This document shows, piece after piece, positions 26,824 through 34,976 of a stretch of 64,000 nt of DNA. The DNA is from Rhizobium sp. S152 (lineage in GTDB: Bacteria; Pseudomonadota; Alphaproteobacteria; Rhizobiales; Rhizobiaceae). The notes beneath the pieces are model-generated. The model was not told the DNA's origin. It worked only from the letters and a program-made list of their open reading frames with translations, and did no database searches. Position 1 is the first letter of the stretch, and every line of letters begins with the position of its first letter. The position numbers and the translations under genes are program-made. The stretch lies in assembly GCF_030380735.1 (NCBI RefSeq), contig NZ_JAUDRZ010000030.1, positions 124,001 through 188,000 on the forward strand, read 5' to 3'.

Positions 26824-27369
26824 TCAGGGCAGGCCTGCATCCGCCACCACCTTGTCGATGAATTCCCGTTTGGATTTCGTGTATTCGGCGCGGCTCTCGG
26901 CATAGTTGCCCGCGAGGCCGACCTTCAGCTCTTCGTAAGCCTGCGCAAGTTCCGGATTGGCGCGCAATTCGTCACGAAAGGCAAGCATGCGGTTCCAGTG
27001 GTAGCCGCGATGCTCGACGACGTGAACAAGATGGGTGCGGGTTTCGCCGTTGATCCCGCGGCCAAAGATGTGATCGTCGGGAACGATATCCTTGCCGGCA
27101 TAGTCGTAGCCGATCGTCTCCATCGCGCCGATCAGGGACGGCCCGTCTTCGAACCGCGCAATGCCGACCACAATGTCGATGATCGGCTTTGCCTTGATGC
27201 CGGGAATGGCCGTGCTGCCGACATGCTCGATATCGATGGCAGCATCTCCGAGCGCGCGCCGGATAGTCTCGGCTTCACTCTGATAGGCATCATTCCACAG
27301 GATATTCGGCTCGGCGAGCGAGACCGTCAGGTTCTTCAGTCCCAGGCCGAAAGATGCATCGTCTCGCAT
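26824..27369 (-). CDS. GrpB-family (UPF0157) nucleotidyltransferase-like protein
   Basis: 181 residues with the UPF0157 signature: IEHVGSTAIPGIKAKPIIDI (about residues 48-67) and THLVHVVEHRGYHWNRMLAFRD-like core. Family members have a nucleotidyltransferase fold; several resemble dephospho-CoA kinase-associated domains, but no reaction is known for this stand-alone form. The start has GGAGG six nt upstream, placed just after the right arm of an 8-bp inverted repeat (27380-27412). Confidence 0.85.
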   Translation of the reverse strand: MRDDASFGLGLKNLTVSLAEPNILWNDAYQSEAETIRRALGDAAIDIEHVGSTAIPGIKAKPIIDIVVGIARFEDGPSLIGAMETIGYDYAGKDIVPDDHIFGRGINGETRTHLVHVVEHRGYHWNRMLAFRDELRANPELAQAYEELKVGLAGNYAESRAEYTKSKREFIDKVVADAGLP

Positions 27370-27379
27370 TCCGAACCTC

Positions 27380-27412
27380 CGTGATACCGGTAAATGGGAT
27401 CACAGTATCACG
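27380..27412 (-). repeat. Inverted repeat just before the GrpB-like ribosome site
   Basis: CGTGATAC (27380-27387) and GTATCACG (27405-27412) with a 17-nt spacer. On the minus strand the second arm runs directly into GGAGG of the GrpB-like gene. It could be an operator or a leader hairpin beside the ribosome-binding site. Confidence 0.55.
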
Positions 27413-27430
27413 GGGCACGGCAATTTCGAA

Positions 27431-28357
27431 TCAATCGTGGAAGGCTTCGACGAATTTGCGCTTGCCGAGCATGAAGGCATCGGCAACGTGACGCAGCGGC
27501 GCCAGGTCTACGTCGGACTGGCCGGCCTTGACGATCTCCGCGAAGCGACGATAGAGCGCTGGGTATTCTTCTTCCGGCGCCGAGAACGTCAGTTCGCCGT
27601 TGACTGAGAGCTTCGAGCCACCCTCTGCGAGAGCCATTTTTCCATCAGCCGTTTCGGCGAAGATATCCCAGCTCTGCTTGCCCGTCTGGCGCCAGTCGAA
27701 CTCGGCACGAACAGGCGTGTTGTCGGCATTCTTGAAATGCAGGTCGGCGGCGATCGGCGCGTCGCGGTTTTCCGGGAATTCCAGCGTCGCACTGGTCAGG
27801 AAGATCGCCTTCGGCAGGATGTGCGTGACGATCGAGAGCGCGTTAATGCCGGGATCGAAAACACCAAGGCCGCCGGCCTGCCAGATCCAGTCCTGGTTCG
27901 GATGCCACTGGCGCACGTCTTCCTTCCAGACGACATGCACGCTGTCGATCCGGGTCGAGGCGAGGAACGACTTCGCGGCCTCGACGGCAGCTGCATAACG
28001 TGAGTGCCAGCTGGCAAACAGCGACAGACCCTTTTCGGCCGCAAGTGCCTCGAGATCCGCAACCTCACTGAGAGTCGCGCCCGGCGGCTTTTCCATGAAC
28101 ACGTGCTTGCCGGCGGACAGCGCCTTGTGAGCCGCCTCGTAGCGGTATTGCGGCGGCATGCACAGCGAAACCGCATCGATTTCAGGCACGGCGTCGAGCA
28201 TTGCATCGATCGTGGTGAAGCTCTGGACGCCATCGACCGTGCCATTGCGGCTTGCCGTCGCGATCAGGTTGAAATCCGGGTTCTTGGCGATGGAAGGAAG
28301 GTGCTGGTCGCGGACGATCTTGCCGACGCCGACGATGGCGAGGTTGATGGGTGACAT
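27431..28357 (-). CDS. Sugar 1-dehydrogenase (Gfo/Idh/MocA; L-arabinose/D-galactose type)
   Basis: 308-residue NAD(P)-dependent oxidoreductase. N-terminal Rossmann motif LAIVGVGKIVRDQHLP, active-site EKPPGATLSEV and the C-terminal stretches WHPNQDWIWQAGGLGVFDPG and NALSIVTHILP. From memory these match the Azospirillum-type L-arabinose/D-galactose 1-dehydrogenase of the non-phosphorylative pathway. A perfect palindromic operator candidate lies 26-51 bp upstream. Other pathway genes are not in the window. A broader Gfo/Idh function remains possible. Confidence 0.82.
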   Translation of the reverse strand: MSPINLAIVGVGKIVRDQHLPSIAKNPDFNLIATASRNGTVDGVQSFTTIDAMLDAVPEIDAVSLCMPPQYRYEAAHKALSAGKHVFMEKPPGATLSEVADLEALAAEKGLSLFASWHSRYAAAVEAAKSFLASTRIDSVHVVWKEDVRQWHPNQDWIWQAGGLGVFDPGINALSIVTHILPKAIFLTSATLEFPENRDAPIAADLHFKNADNTPVRAEFDWRQTGKQSWDIFAETADGKMALAEGGSKLSVNGELTFSAPEEEYPALYRRFAEIVKAGQSDVDLAPLRHVADAFMLGKRKFVEAFHD

Positions 28358-28382
28358 GCTATTGGCTCGCGTTCGGTGTTTC

Positions 28383-28408
28383 GCTCAAAAGTATGATTTA
28401 TTTTGAGC
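28383..28408 (-). promoter_or_regulatory. Palindromic operator candidate of the sugar dehydrogenase
   Basis: Perfect 8-bp inverted repeat GCTCAAAA (28383-28390) / TTTTGAGC (28401-28408) with a 10-bp AT-rich centre, 26 bp before the start codon. Spacing and symmetry suit a dimeric repressor (for example GntR or LacI type). No regulator gene is adjacent. Confidence 0.55.
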
Positions 28409-28427
28409 CTGTTTTAGCAGAAAGAAA

Positions 28428-28445
28428 CCGGCGGGCAAGCGCCGG
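28428..28445 (-). terminator. Terminator of the polysaccharide deacetylase gene
   Basis: CCGGCG/CGCCGG stem with a 6-nt loop, followed on the minus strand by TTTCTTTCTG. Seven bp after the stop codon of the deacetylase gene. Confidence 0.65.
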
Positions 28446-28452
28446 CTGTTGA

Positions 28453-29274
28453 TTACAGCGAGGCCATCTCGACGGCCGCGGCCGGCCTCTTGAATTGCAG
28501 GGTTACGACCTTGTAGCCCTCGGCTTCGAGATTCGTAAGAAGTGTCGGCAGCATTGTGGCGGTGCGGTTGTGAATGTCATGCATGAGGATGATGCCGCGT
28601 CCGCGCTGGTACAGTTGGTCCATGGTGCGTTTCGTCACCGCCGCCGGCGTGGTGTTGAAGTAGTCCTTGGAATCGACATCGACGTCCATGACGATCATTT
28701 CGCGCATGGCGACGGCAGTGCGCAGCTTGCGGCTGTCGGCGAGATAGGGGAAGCGGAAGAAGTTCACGTCGGTTCCCGTCGCCTTGGTGACCGCGGCCTG
28801 GCCGCGAGCGACTTCCTTCATAGCCATGTCGAAGCTGAGCGAGGCGAGATTGTCGTGCTTGTAGGTGTGGCTGCCGATGGTGTTGCCGTCCTCGGCCACC
28901 CGCCGCGCCAGGTCAGGATGGAGTTCCGCCATCTCTCCAACCATCATGAACATGCCCTTGACGCCGAACTTGTCGAGCGTTGCGAGAACACGATCGGTAC
29001 GACCAGGAATAGGGCCGTCGTCGAAACTGAGAACGACCTCCTTGTCCAGCAGGTGAAGGTCGTGAATGGACGACACCGTCAACGTCCGGCCCGCCAGATG
29101 ATGGCTGCTTGCGATGTGCGTAGCCGGCGCGTGATCCGCGCTTTCTATTTTGCCGTCCGGCGAGACGATCGAGGACGTCTTTATGGATGTATCGGGCGCG
29201 GGATGCTTTGCCGTCTGGCAGCCGGCGAGGGCCACGCTCAAGAAGAGACTGGAGATTATTGCGAAACGCTGCAT
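28453..29274 (-). CDS. Polysaccharide deacetylase lipoprotein
   Basis: 273 residues. Lipobox LSVALAGC puts the acylated cysteine near residue 19, so it is membrane-anchored outside the cytoplasm. A NodB-type catalytic domain follows with all five motifs: VLSFDDGPIPG, SHTYKHDN, RFPYLADS, DVDVDSKDYF and IILMHDIH. The metal-binding Asp-His-His set is therefore intact. It probably removes acetyl groups from a cell-wall or exopolysaccharide sugar. No clear Shine-Dalgarno precedes the ATG. An 8-mer TTAACCAT lies about 50 bp upstream. Confidence 0.9.
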   Translation of the reverse strand: MQRFAIISSLFLSVALAGCQTAKHPAPDTSIKTSSIVSPDGKIESADHAPATHIASSHHLAGRTLTVSSIHDLHLLDKEVVLSFDDGPIPGRTDRVLATLDKFGVKGMFMMVGEMAELHPDLARRVAEDGNTIGSHTYKHDNLASLSFDMAMKEVARGQAAVTKATGTDVNFFRFPYLADSRKLRTAVAMREMIVMDVDVDSKDYFNTTPAAVTKRTMDQLYQRGRGIILMHDIHNRTATMLPTLLTNLEAEGYKVVTLQFKRPAAAVEMASL

Positions 29275-29324
29275 GAAAGGAGCTCAACAAATCAGTAATG
29301 AATGTTGAGGCAACCTTTCGAATT

Positions 29325-29332
29325 ATGGTTAA
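29325..29332 (-). promoter_or_regulatory. CtrA-like half site upstream of deacetylase
   Basis: TTAACCAT read on the minus strand, 51-58 bp before the deacetylase start codon. This 8-mer is the reported CtrA half-site in Caulobacter and relatives. A single short match is weak evidence. Confidence 0.3.
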
Positions 29333-29402
29333 CGATTGGTTTCTGTTGGTGGGAATGCGTAAATAAACCAGATCGTTGCAGCCGCTTCGGCGGGGAGTGT
29401 GG

Positions 29403-31286
29403 CTATCCCGCCATAGCCTCTTCATACTCCGAAGATAGCTCCAGCCACTGTTCTTCCGCGGCAGCAAGCTTTGCCGCCGCTTCTCCGCGTTGCTTGGCCT
29501 TCTCCGCCGCCTTGGCGGGCGTCTTTTCGTAGAGCACGGGATCCGCAAGCTCTGCATCAAGAGCCTGAATCGTTTTCTCCAGCTTTCCGGTCAAGGATTC
29601 GATTTCGCTGATCTTTTTCTTCAGCGGCGCCAGCGAGGCGCGCTTGTCGGCATTCTGCTTGCGCTGTTCAGCCTTCGATGCCGCATCGTCGCTCGCTTGC
29701 GGCTTGTCGTCCTTCTTCTTGCCGGAGGCGACGACGATATCGCGATACTCGTCCATGTCGCCCTCGAAGGTCGTGACGGTACCGTTATTGACCAGCCACA
29801 GCCGGTCGACCGTTGCCTCGATCAGGTGCCTGTCGTGCGAGATCAGGATGACGGCGCCACTGTAGTCGTTCAGCGCCTCGATCAGCGCGCGACGGCTGTC
29901 GATGTCGAGATGGTTGGTCGGTTCGTCGAGGATCAGGAGGTTCGGCGCATGGAAGGCCGCAAGTCCCATCAGCAGACGCGCCTTTTCGCCGCCGGAGAGA
30001 TCCTTCGCCGCCGTCGCCATCTTTTCCGTGGCAAGGCCCATCTGGGCGACGCGGGCGCGGACCTTGGCTTCCGGCGCGTCCGGCATCAGCCGGCGCACGT
30101 GCTCGACGGCCGACTGGTCCGGAATGAGGTCGTCGAGCTGATGCTGTGCGAAGAAGCCGATCTTCAGGCTCGGTGCCAGCTTCACCTGGCCGGCCTCGGC
30201 GTCGAGGCGGCCGGAGATGAATTTCGCGAATGTCGATTTGCCGTTGCCGTTCGAGCCGAGGAGGGCAATACGGTCGTCGTTGTCGATGCGAAGGTTGAGG
30301 TTCTTCAGGATCGGATTGCCGGGCGTGTAGCCGACGGCGCCGCCGCTGACCGCGACGATCGGCGAGGCGGGCTGCTTCTCGGGCTCGGGGAAGGTGATCG
30401 GCTGGACATGGCTCTCGATCACGGACGCGACCGTGCCCATGCGCTCCAGCGCCTTGACGCGGCTCTGCGCCTGCCGGGCCTTCGATGCCTTTGCCTTGAA
30501 GCGATCGATGAAGCTCTGCAGATGCTTGCGCGCCGCGTCGTTCTTCGCCTTGGCCTTGGTCTGCAACTCGTCGGCTTCTGCCTTCTGGCGCTCGAACTGG
30601 TCGTAGCCGCCGCGGTAGAAGGTGAGCTTCTGCTGGTCGAGGTGGACGATCGCGTTGACCGCGTTGTTCAAGAGGTCGCGATCATGGCTGATGATGATGA
30701 CGGTATGCGGATAGCGACGGATATAATCCTCGAGCCAGAGCGTGCCTTCAAGGTCGAGATAGTTTGTCGGCTCGTCGAGAAGCAGCAGATCAGGTTCGGA
30801 AAACAGAACCGCCGCAAGCGCCACGCGCATGCGCCAACCGCCGGAGAAAGCCGATGCCGGGCGCGCCTGCGCCGCTTGGTCGAAGCCGAGGCCGGCAAGG
30901 ATGCTTGCCGCGCGCGCTTCGGCCGAATGCGCGTCGATATCGACGAGCCGCATCTGGATTTCGGCGATCCGGTGCGGATCGCTGGCGGTCTCCGCCTCAG
31001 TGAGAAGCGCGGTGCGCTCCTTGTCGGCCGCAAGCACGATCTCGATAAGCGGCTGTTCCGTTCCCGGCGCTTCCTGGGCCACCTGGCCGATGCGCGCGTT
31101 CTTCGGGATCGAGACGGAACCGGACTCCGATCCGAGATCGCCGGTGATGACGCGAAACAGCGTGGATTTGCCCGCGCCGTTTCTCCCCACGAGACCGGCC
31201 TTGGTTCCGCTCGGAAGCGAAACGCTGGCATGGTCGAGAAGCAGGCGGCCTGCGATGCGGGCGGAGATGTCCGAGATCGTGATCAT
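29403..31286 (-). CDS. ABC-F family ATPase (YheS/Uup-like)
   Basis: 627 residues with two ATP-binding cassettes and no membrane segments. Walker A motifs are GRNGAGKST (about residue 36) and GSNGNGKST (about residue 345). Signature sequences are FSGGWRMRVALA and LSGGEKARLLMG, with Walker B LLLLDEPTNYLD and LLILDEPTNHLD. A lysine/alanine-rich linker separates the cassettes, and a charged coiled-coil tail (about residues 535-625) follows. ABC-F proteins act on the ribosome; its size and tail fit the YheS/Uup branches rather than EttA. Confidence 0.92.
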   Translation of the reverse strand: MITISDISARIAGRLLLDHASVSLPSGTKAGLVGRNGAGKSTLFRVITGDLGSESGSVSIPKNARIGQVAQEAPGTEQPLIEIVLAADKERTALLTEAETASDPHRIAEIQMRLVDIDAHSAEARAASILAGLGFDQAAQARPASAFSGGWRMRVALAAVLFSEPDLLLLDEPTNYLDLEGTLWLEDYIRRYPHTVIIISHDRDLLNNAVNAIVHLDQQKLTFYRGGYDQFERQKAEADELQTKAKAKNDAARKHLQSFIDRFKAKASKARQAQSRVKALERMGTVASVIESHVQPITFPEPEKQPASPIVAVSGGAVGYTPGNPILKNLNLRIDNDDRIALLGSNGNGKSTFAKFISGRLDAEAGQVKLAPSLKIGFFAQHQLDDLIPDQSAVEHVRRLMPDAPEAKVRARVAQMGLATEKMATAAKDLSGGEKARLLMGLAAFHAPNLLILDEPTNHLDIDSRRALIEALNDYSGAVILISHDRHLIEATVDRLWLVNNGTVTTFEGDMDEYRDIVVASGKKKDDKPQASDDAASKAEQRKQNADKRASLAPLKKKISEIESLTGKLEKTIQALDAELADPVLYEKTPAKAAEKAKQRGEAAAKLAAAEEQWLELSSEYEEAMAG

Positions 31287-31333
31287 GCCCGGCGTTTTGG
31301 CCGAAAGCCGCGATCAGCGCAAGGGCCTGTCGT

Positions 31334-32383
31334 TCAGCGTCCGAAGGCCTGTACGGGCTGGTGGCGGTTGGTCTGCGCGGCGTGGAGCGCGATGCGCGCG
31401 TTGGCCTGCAGTTGCGACGCCGTGGCCGCGTCTGCGCTGAGCGCGATCCCCAGCGAAACCGTCATGCGCGTTGCCGGCACGGTCTCCGTGGCAGCGAAGA
31501 TGATGTGCTCTTCCACAGACCTGCGCAGCCGCTCGGCAATTGCCGTCGCCTCCTGCATGCCGACATTGGCGAAGACAAAGGTGAACTCGTCACCATCGGT
31601 GCGCGCCACGAAATCGTTCTTCTTGATCGACTTGCGAAAGAGATCGGCAAGCTTCTTCAAAAGCCGCGTGCCGGCCTGCGTGCCGTAGCGACCGTTGAGA
31701 ACCTTGAAGTCGTCGATATCGACCATGATCAGCGCGTTGCCGGCAGCGCCTTCGTCGCGTTCGTAGAGATCGAGCACCGTCTGGCTGAGCGCGATGCGAT
31801 TGGGAAGACCGGTCAGCTTGTCGGTGGAGGAGGCGGATTGCGCCGCAGCGACGCCACGTTCCAGCGCTTCCAGCCGGTCGATGTCGCCACGCAGTTTGGC
31901 CTCGAGGTTCGTCTCGCCCGCGAGCACGTTGGTGAGTGCCGTCGACAGAAATTCCATCTCGCTCATAAGGCCCGACAGGCTCTGGGTCGGCGAACCGGAG
32001 ATCGAATGCAGCACTGTCTCGGCGGCGCGCAGGAAGGACTGCTTCTGGCGCAGGCTTTCACTCAGCCGCTCCGCGGCGTCGCGAAGCATCTTTCCCATTT
32101 CCGCCTGCGAGGCCTCGTTGACCAGACCGCAATGACTGACAAGCCGGTATTTCAGGCCGAGCTCGTCAAGCGCCGGTTGGCGCGGCGTCGGGCCAAGTGC
32201 TGCGATCTCCTGGGCGAGCGCCGCGTTCTGGCCGATGATGGCGTCGTGAAAGAGTTCGTAGTTGCGCGGCAGCCCGGCAATGCCGAGCCGCGTCATGTGC
32301 TGGCTGATGCGTTGAATATCGGTTGCTGCTGCCGGGCGCGGGGTTTCGCGCTGTACCTGTGCATTCGCTCCTGCATGCTGCAT
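31334..32383 (-). CDS. GGDEF-domain protein with degenerate active site
   Basis: 349 residues with a C-terminal diguanylate-cyclase fold (about residues 185-340; DKLTGLPNRIAL, MVDIDDFKVLN). The signature is RTDGDEF rather than RYGGDEF, so the first glycine of the GGDEF loop is aspartate. The N-terminal 180 residues are helical with no membrane segment or known sensor. Whether it makes cyclic di-GMP, binds GTP or only signals through contacts cannot be decided. The start has GGGAG upstream. Confidence 0.85.
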   Translation of the reverse strand: MQHAGANAQVQRETPRPAAATDIQRISQHMTRLGIAGLPRNYELFHDAIIGQNAALAQEIAALGPTPRQPALDELGLKYRLVSHCGLVNEASQAEMGKMLRDAAERLSESLRQKQSFLRAAETVLHSISGSPTQSLSGLMSEMEFLSTALTNVLAGETNLEAKLRGDIDRLEALERGVAAAQSASSTDKLTGLPNRIALSQTVLDLYERDEGAAGNALIMVDIDDFKVLNGRYGTQAGTRLLKKLADLFRKSIKKNDFVARTDGDEFTFVFANVGMQEATAIAERLRRSVEEHIIFAATETVPATRMTVSLGIALSADAATASQLQANARIALHAAQTNRHQPVQAFGR

Positions 32384-32508
32384 GACGGCTCCCTCGCTCT
32401 GTGGTCCTGTCCGACCTGGCGTTGTATCCGCTATGCACCCCAGGATTTAATATTAGTTGAATTGAGGGTGCAGCAATTGCGCGGCAGGCAAGCGATCGAA
32501 GAACGCGG

Positions 32509-33033
32509 TTAATGCTGTCTTGACGTCATCCACTGCCTGCCGTCCGCGCGCAGGAAGGCGATCATGTCAAGCACGACGGAGGACTGGCCGAGCGAAGTGA
32601 GGATCGTGTGGACCTGGCCGCGATGATGGGTCTGATGGTTGAACACATGGGCGAGCATCACGCCGAGCGGTTCCGTCATCGGCTCGGGCACCGTTACCGG
32701 CGTATAGTGGACGAGGCGCTCGAAATCCTCCGGCCCGAACGAGGCGGTAAGGTCGATGAACCTGCGGTCTTCCGCTTCGCGTGCCCGGCGCAGTTCGGAA
32801 AGGTCGTCATGGAGAATGACGTTGAGTTCCATCGGCGCCACTCCGTTGCCGGTGATGCGGCGCAACCAGATGCGATCGGCGACGAGAAGGTGGTTGAGCG
32901 TGCGATGCGCGGAGCCGAAAAAGGCGCCACGGTCGGCACGGTAGTCCGCGTCGGGCAGCGCAGCACAGGCGTCGTAGATCCGCGCATTGGCCCAGCGATT
33001 GTAATCGGCAAGCATCTGGAAATGGCGCTGCAT
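32509..33033 (-). CDS. DinB-family protein
   Basis: 174 residues from the ATG at 33033, preceded by AAAGGAGAG; frames reaching further upstream are not conserved-looking. DinB/YfiT four-helix fold with metal-ligand histidines in RTLNHLLVADRIW and FNHQTHHRGQVHTIL. Related proteins are thiol-dependent, metal-containing enzymes or stress proteins. No specific substrate can be given. Confidence 0.88.
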   Translation of the reverse strand: MQRHFQMLADYNRWANARIYDACAALPDADYRADRGAFFGSAHRTLNHLLVADRIWLRRITGNGVAPMELNVILHDDLSELRRAREAEDRRFIDLTASFGPEDFERLVHYTPVTVPEPMTEPLGVMLAHVFNHQTHHRGQVHTILTSLGQSSVVLDMIAFLRADGRQWMTSRQH

Positions 33034-33181
33034 CGTTTGCTCTCCTTTATCGGCCATCTTTCGTGCAATGCAACCGGAATGTCGATCCTTCGTATTGATA
33101 CCATTCATGAAATCTTCTGATTGGATCGTATCGCCATTCGCGGCCATCATCGTGACCCATCCCCTGATCCGGAGCAGACCC

Positions 33182-33874
33182 ATGACCACTCGCATTCTCT
33201 ATTCGCTCTGCGGCACCGACGAGAGCCGGCCTTTTTCGCCCCATTGCTGGAAGGTGGTCCTGGCGCTCAGGCACAAGGGCCTCGACTTCGTCGAGAAGCC
33301 GGCACCGTTCACCCGGATCCCGGTTCTGGAGAACGGCTTTTCCAAGACCGTGCCGATCCTGAGAGACGGCAATGAACTCATTCGCGACAGTTTCGATATC
33401 GCGCTTTATCTGGAAGAGCGCTACCCGGATCGCCCGACCTTGTTTGGCGGCGAGGGCGGCAAGGCGCTTTCGCGTTTCGTCGAACGCTTCTCGCAGTCGA
33501 TCGTGCATCCGGCGATCACAGGCATCGCGGTTGCCGACATTCACGACATTCTGGGCGAGGCCGACCAGGTCTATTTCCGCTCCTCGCGGGAAAAGATGCT
33601 TGGGCGGACGCTTGAAGACATGCGTTCCGGACGTGATGCGGCGGTCGCGGGGTTTGCCGCAAAGCTGGAGCCCGTGCGCCAGACGCTGGCCTTCCAGCCT
33701 TTCCTCGGCGGAGACGCGCCGCTGTTTGCCGATTACATCCTGTTCGGCGCATTGCAATGGATGCGGATTACCGCCGGTACCGAAGTCTTTACTGGGGATG
33801 ACCCGGTCGGCTTGTGGTTCGATCGATGCCTCGATCTCTTCGACGGCGTGGGCCGTAGTGTGACGGCCGCGTGA
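33182..33874 (+). CDS. Glutathione S-transferase family protein
   Basis: 230 residues from the ATG at 33182 (GGAG seven nt upstream). The thioredoxin-like N-terminal domain shows the RPFSPHCWKVVLALRHKG pattern and the glutathione-binding FSKTVPILRDGNELIRDSFD. An all-helical C-terminal domain follows. Best described as a beta-etherase/GST-like protein; substrate unknown. Divergent from the DinB-like gene over 148 bp. Confidence 0.88.
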   Translation: MTTRILYSLCGTDESRPFSPHCWKVVLALRHKGLDFVEKPAPFTRIPVLENGFSKTVPILRDGNELIRDSFDIALYLEERYPDRPTLFGGEGGKALSRFVERFSQSIVHPAITGIAVADIHDILGEADQVYFRSSREKMLGRTLEDMRSGRDAAVAGFAAKLEPVRQTLAFQPFLGGDAPLFADYILFGALQWMRITAGTEVFTGDDPVGLWFDRCLDLFDGVGRSVTAA

Positions 33875-33978
33875 AATTGAACGCGGTAAGGCGGCAATAG
33901 CCTAAACCCCCTTGTTTCCGGCGAAAGGGACGGGTAGATACCGCCCACTTTCCACGGGAATTAAAAGGAACAGACGAT

Positions 33979-34401
33979 ATGGCGATTGAACGCACCTTCT
34001 CGATGATCAAGCCGGACGCAACGAAGCGCAACCTGACCGGCGCCATCACCAAGGTATTCGAAGACAACGGCCTGCGCATCATCGCCTCCAAGCGCGTATG
34101 GATGTCCAAGCGCGAAGCCGAAGGCTTCTACGCCGTTCACAAGGAACGCCCCTTCTTCGGCGAACTGGTTGAAGGCATGACCTCCGGCCCGACCATCGTT
34201 CAGGTCCTGGAAGGCGAAAACGCCATCCTGAAGAACCGCGAAATCATGGGCGCCACCAACCCTGCTAACGCTGACGAAGGCACGATCCGCAAGCAGTTCG
34301 CCCTGTCGATCGGCGAAAACTCGGTTCACGGCTCGGACGCTCCTGAGACCGCCGTCCAGGAAATCGCCTACTGGTTCGCCGAAACCGAAATCGTCGGCTG
34401 A
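33979..34401 (+). CDS. ndk: Nucleoside-diphosphate kinase
   Basis: 140 residues; equilibrates NTP/NDP pools by a phosphohistidine intermediate. The active-site histidine is in ENSVHGSDAPETA (about residue 117). ERTFSMIKPDATKRNLTG at the N-terminus is diagnostic. Shine-Dalgarno AAAAGGAAC precedes the ATG. Single-gene unit with a strong terminator. Confidence 0.99.
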   Translation: MAIERTFSMIKPDATKRNLTGAITKVFEDNGLRIIASKRVWMSKREAEGFYAVHKERPFFGELVEGMTSGPTIVQVLEGENAILKNREIMGATNPANADEGTIRKQFALSIGENSVHGSDAPETAVQEIAYWFAETEIVG

Positions 34402-34445
34402 TTCAAAAGCGCAGCCCAACGGCTGAACCTTTTGAAATGACTCTG

Positions 34446-34473
34446 AAAGCCCGGCCACTGCGCCGGGCTTTTT
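34446..34473 (+). terminator. Intrinsic terminator after ndk
   Basis: 10-bp stem (34446-34455 with 34462-34471), 6-nt loop and five T. Its last bases touch the stop codon of the convergent lipoprotein gene. Confidence 0.85.
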
Positions 34474-34976
34474 CATGTCGCGGGGCAATTGTCAGCGCTG
34501 TGGTAATCCACGCTGCCATCAGCTTTGAACACGTCCGGGTTCTTGGTGTAGAGCGGCCCCACGACCAGCGGTTTGCCGGGCATGATCGACTGATCGACAT
34601 CAGATGTCACCGTCGTCTTCAAGCTCTGCAACGTGCTTCCCTTGGCATCTACGAGGCGGATGCTGACCGTATAGGGGCGATCCTTCTTGACGCAATGAAT
34701 GGCCGGGCTCTGCAGGGTGATCCGGTCCCAGGCGGGAAAAATCTTCTCCTCCGTCACCAGCGGATCGCCGCCCGCAGGGTTCTCGAACTCGGCGATCGCA
34801 ACCGCGCCCTCCGGCAACGTCCCCTTCTTGTTCAGCGTTACAAGATAGGTCGCGATCGCGACGCGGTAGTTGAACACGAAGACATGCCCGCTCACCTCGA
34901 CCGCTTCCTCGTTCTGCCGTTGACAACCGCTCAGCGCCGCTGCCGCGCTTATCAGCAGGATCGAAACTCCTTTCAT
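34473..34976 (-). CDS. Predicted lipoprotein, function unknown
   Basis: 167 residues from ATG 34976 (MKGVSILLISAAAALSGC). Lipobox cysteine at position 18. The mature part is largely beta-strand by eye, with two further cysteines (AIHC, DNCP) that could form a disulfide. I do not recognise a family. Its start overlaps the stop of the CGNR regulator gene by four bases, so it is translated from the same message. The C-terminal stop lies at the ndk terminator. Confidence 0.72.
   Translation of the reverse strand: MKGVSILLISAAAALSGCQRQNEEAVEVSGHVFVFNYRVAIATYLVTLNKKGTLPEGAVAIAEFENPAGGDPLVTEEKIFPAWDRITLQSPAIHCVKKDRPYTVSIRLVDAKGSTLQSLKTTVTSDVDQSIMPGKPLVVGPLYTKNPDVFKADGSVDYHSADNCPAT

Noticed and set aside
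29490..31688. A 732-codon frame antisense to the ABC-F gene
   Set aside because: Antisense shadow; the sense strand has clear Walker and signature motifs twice.
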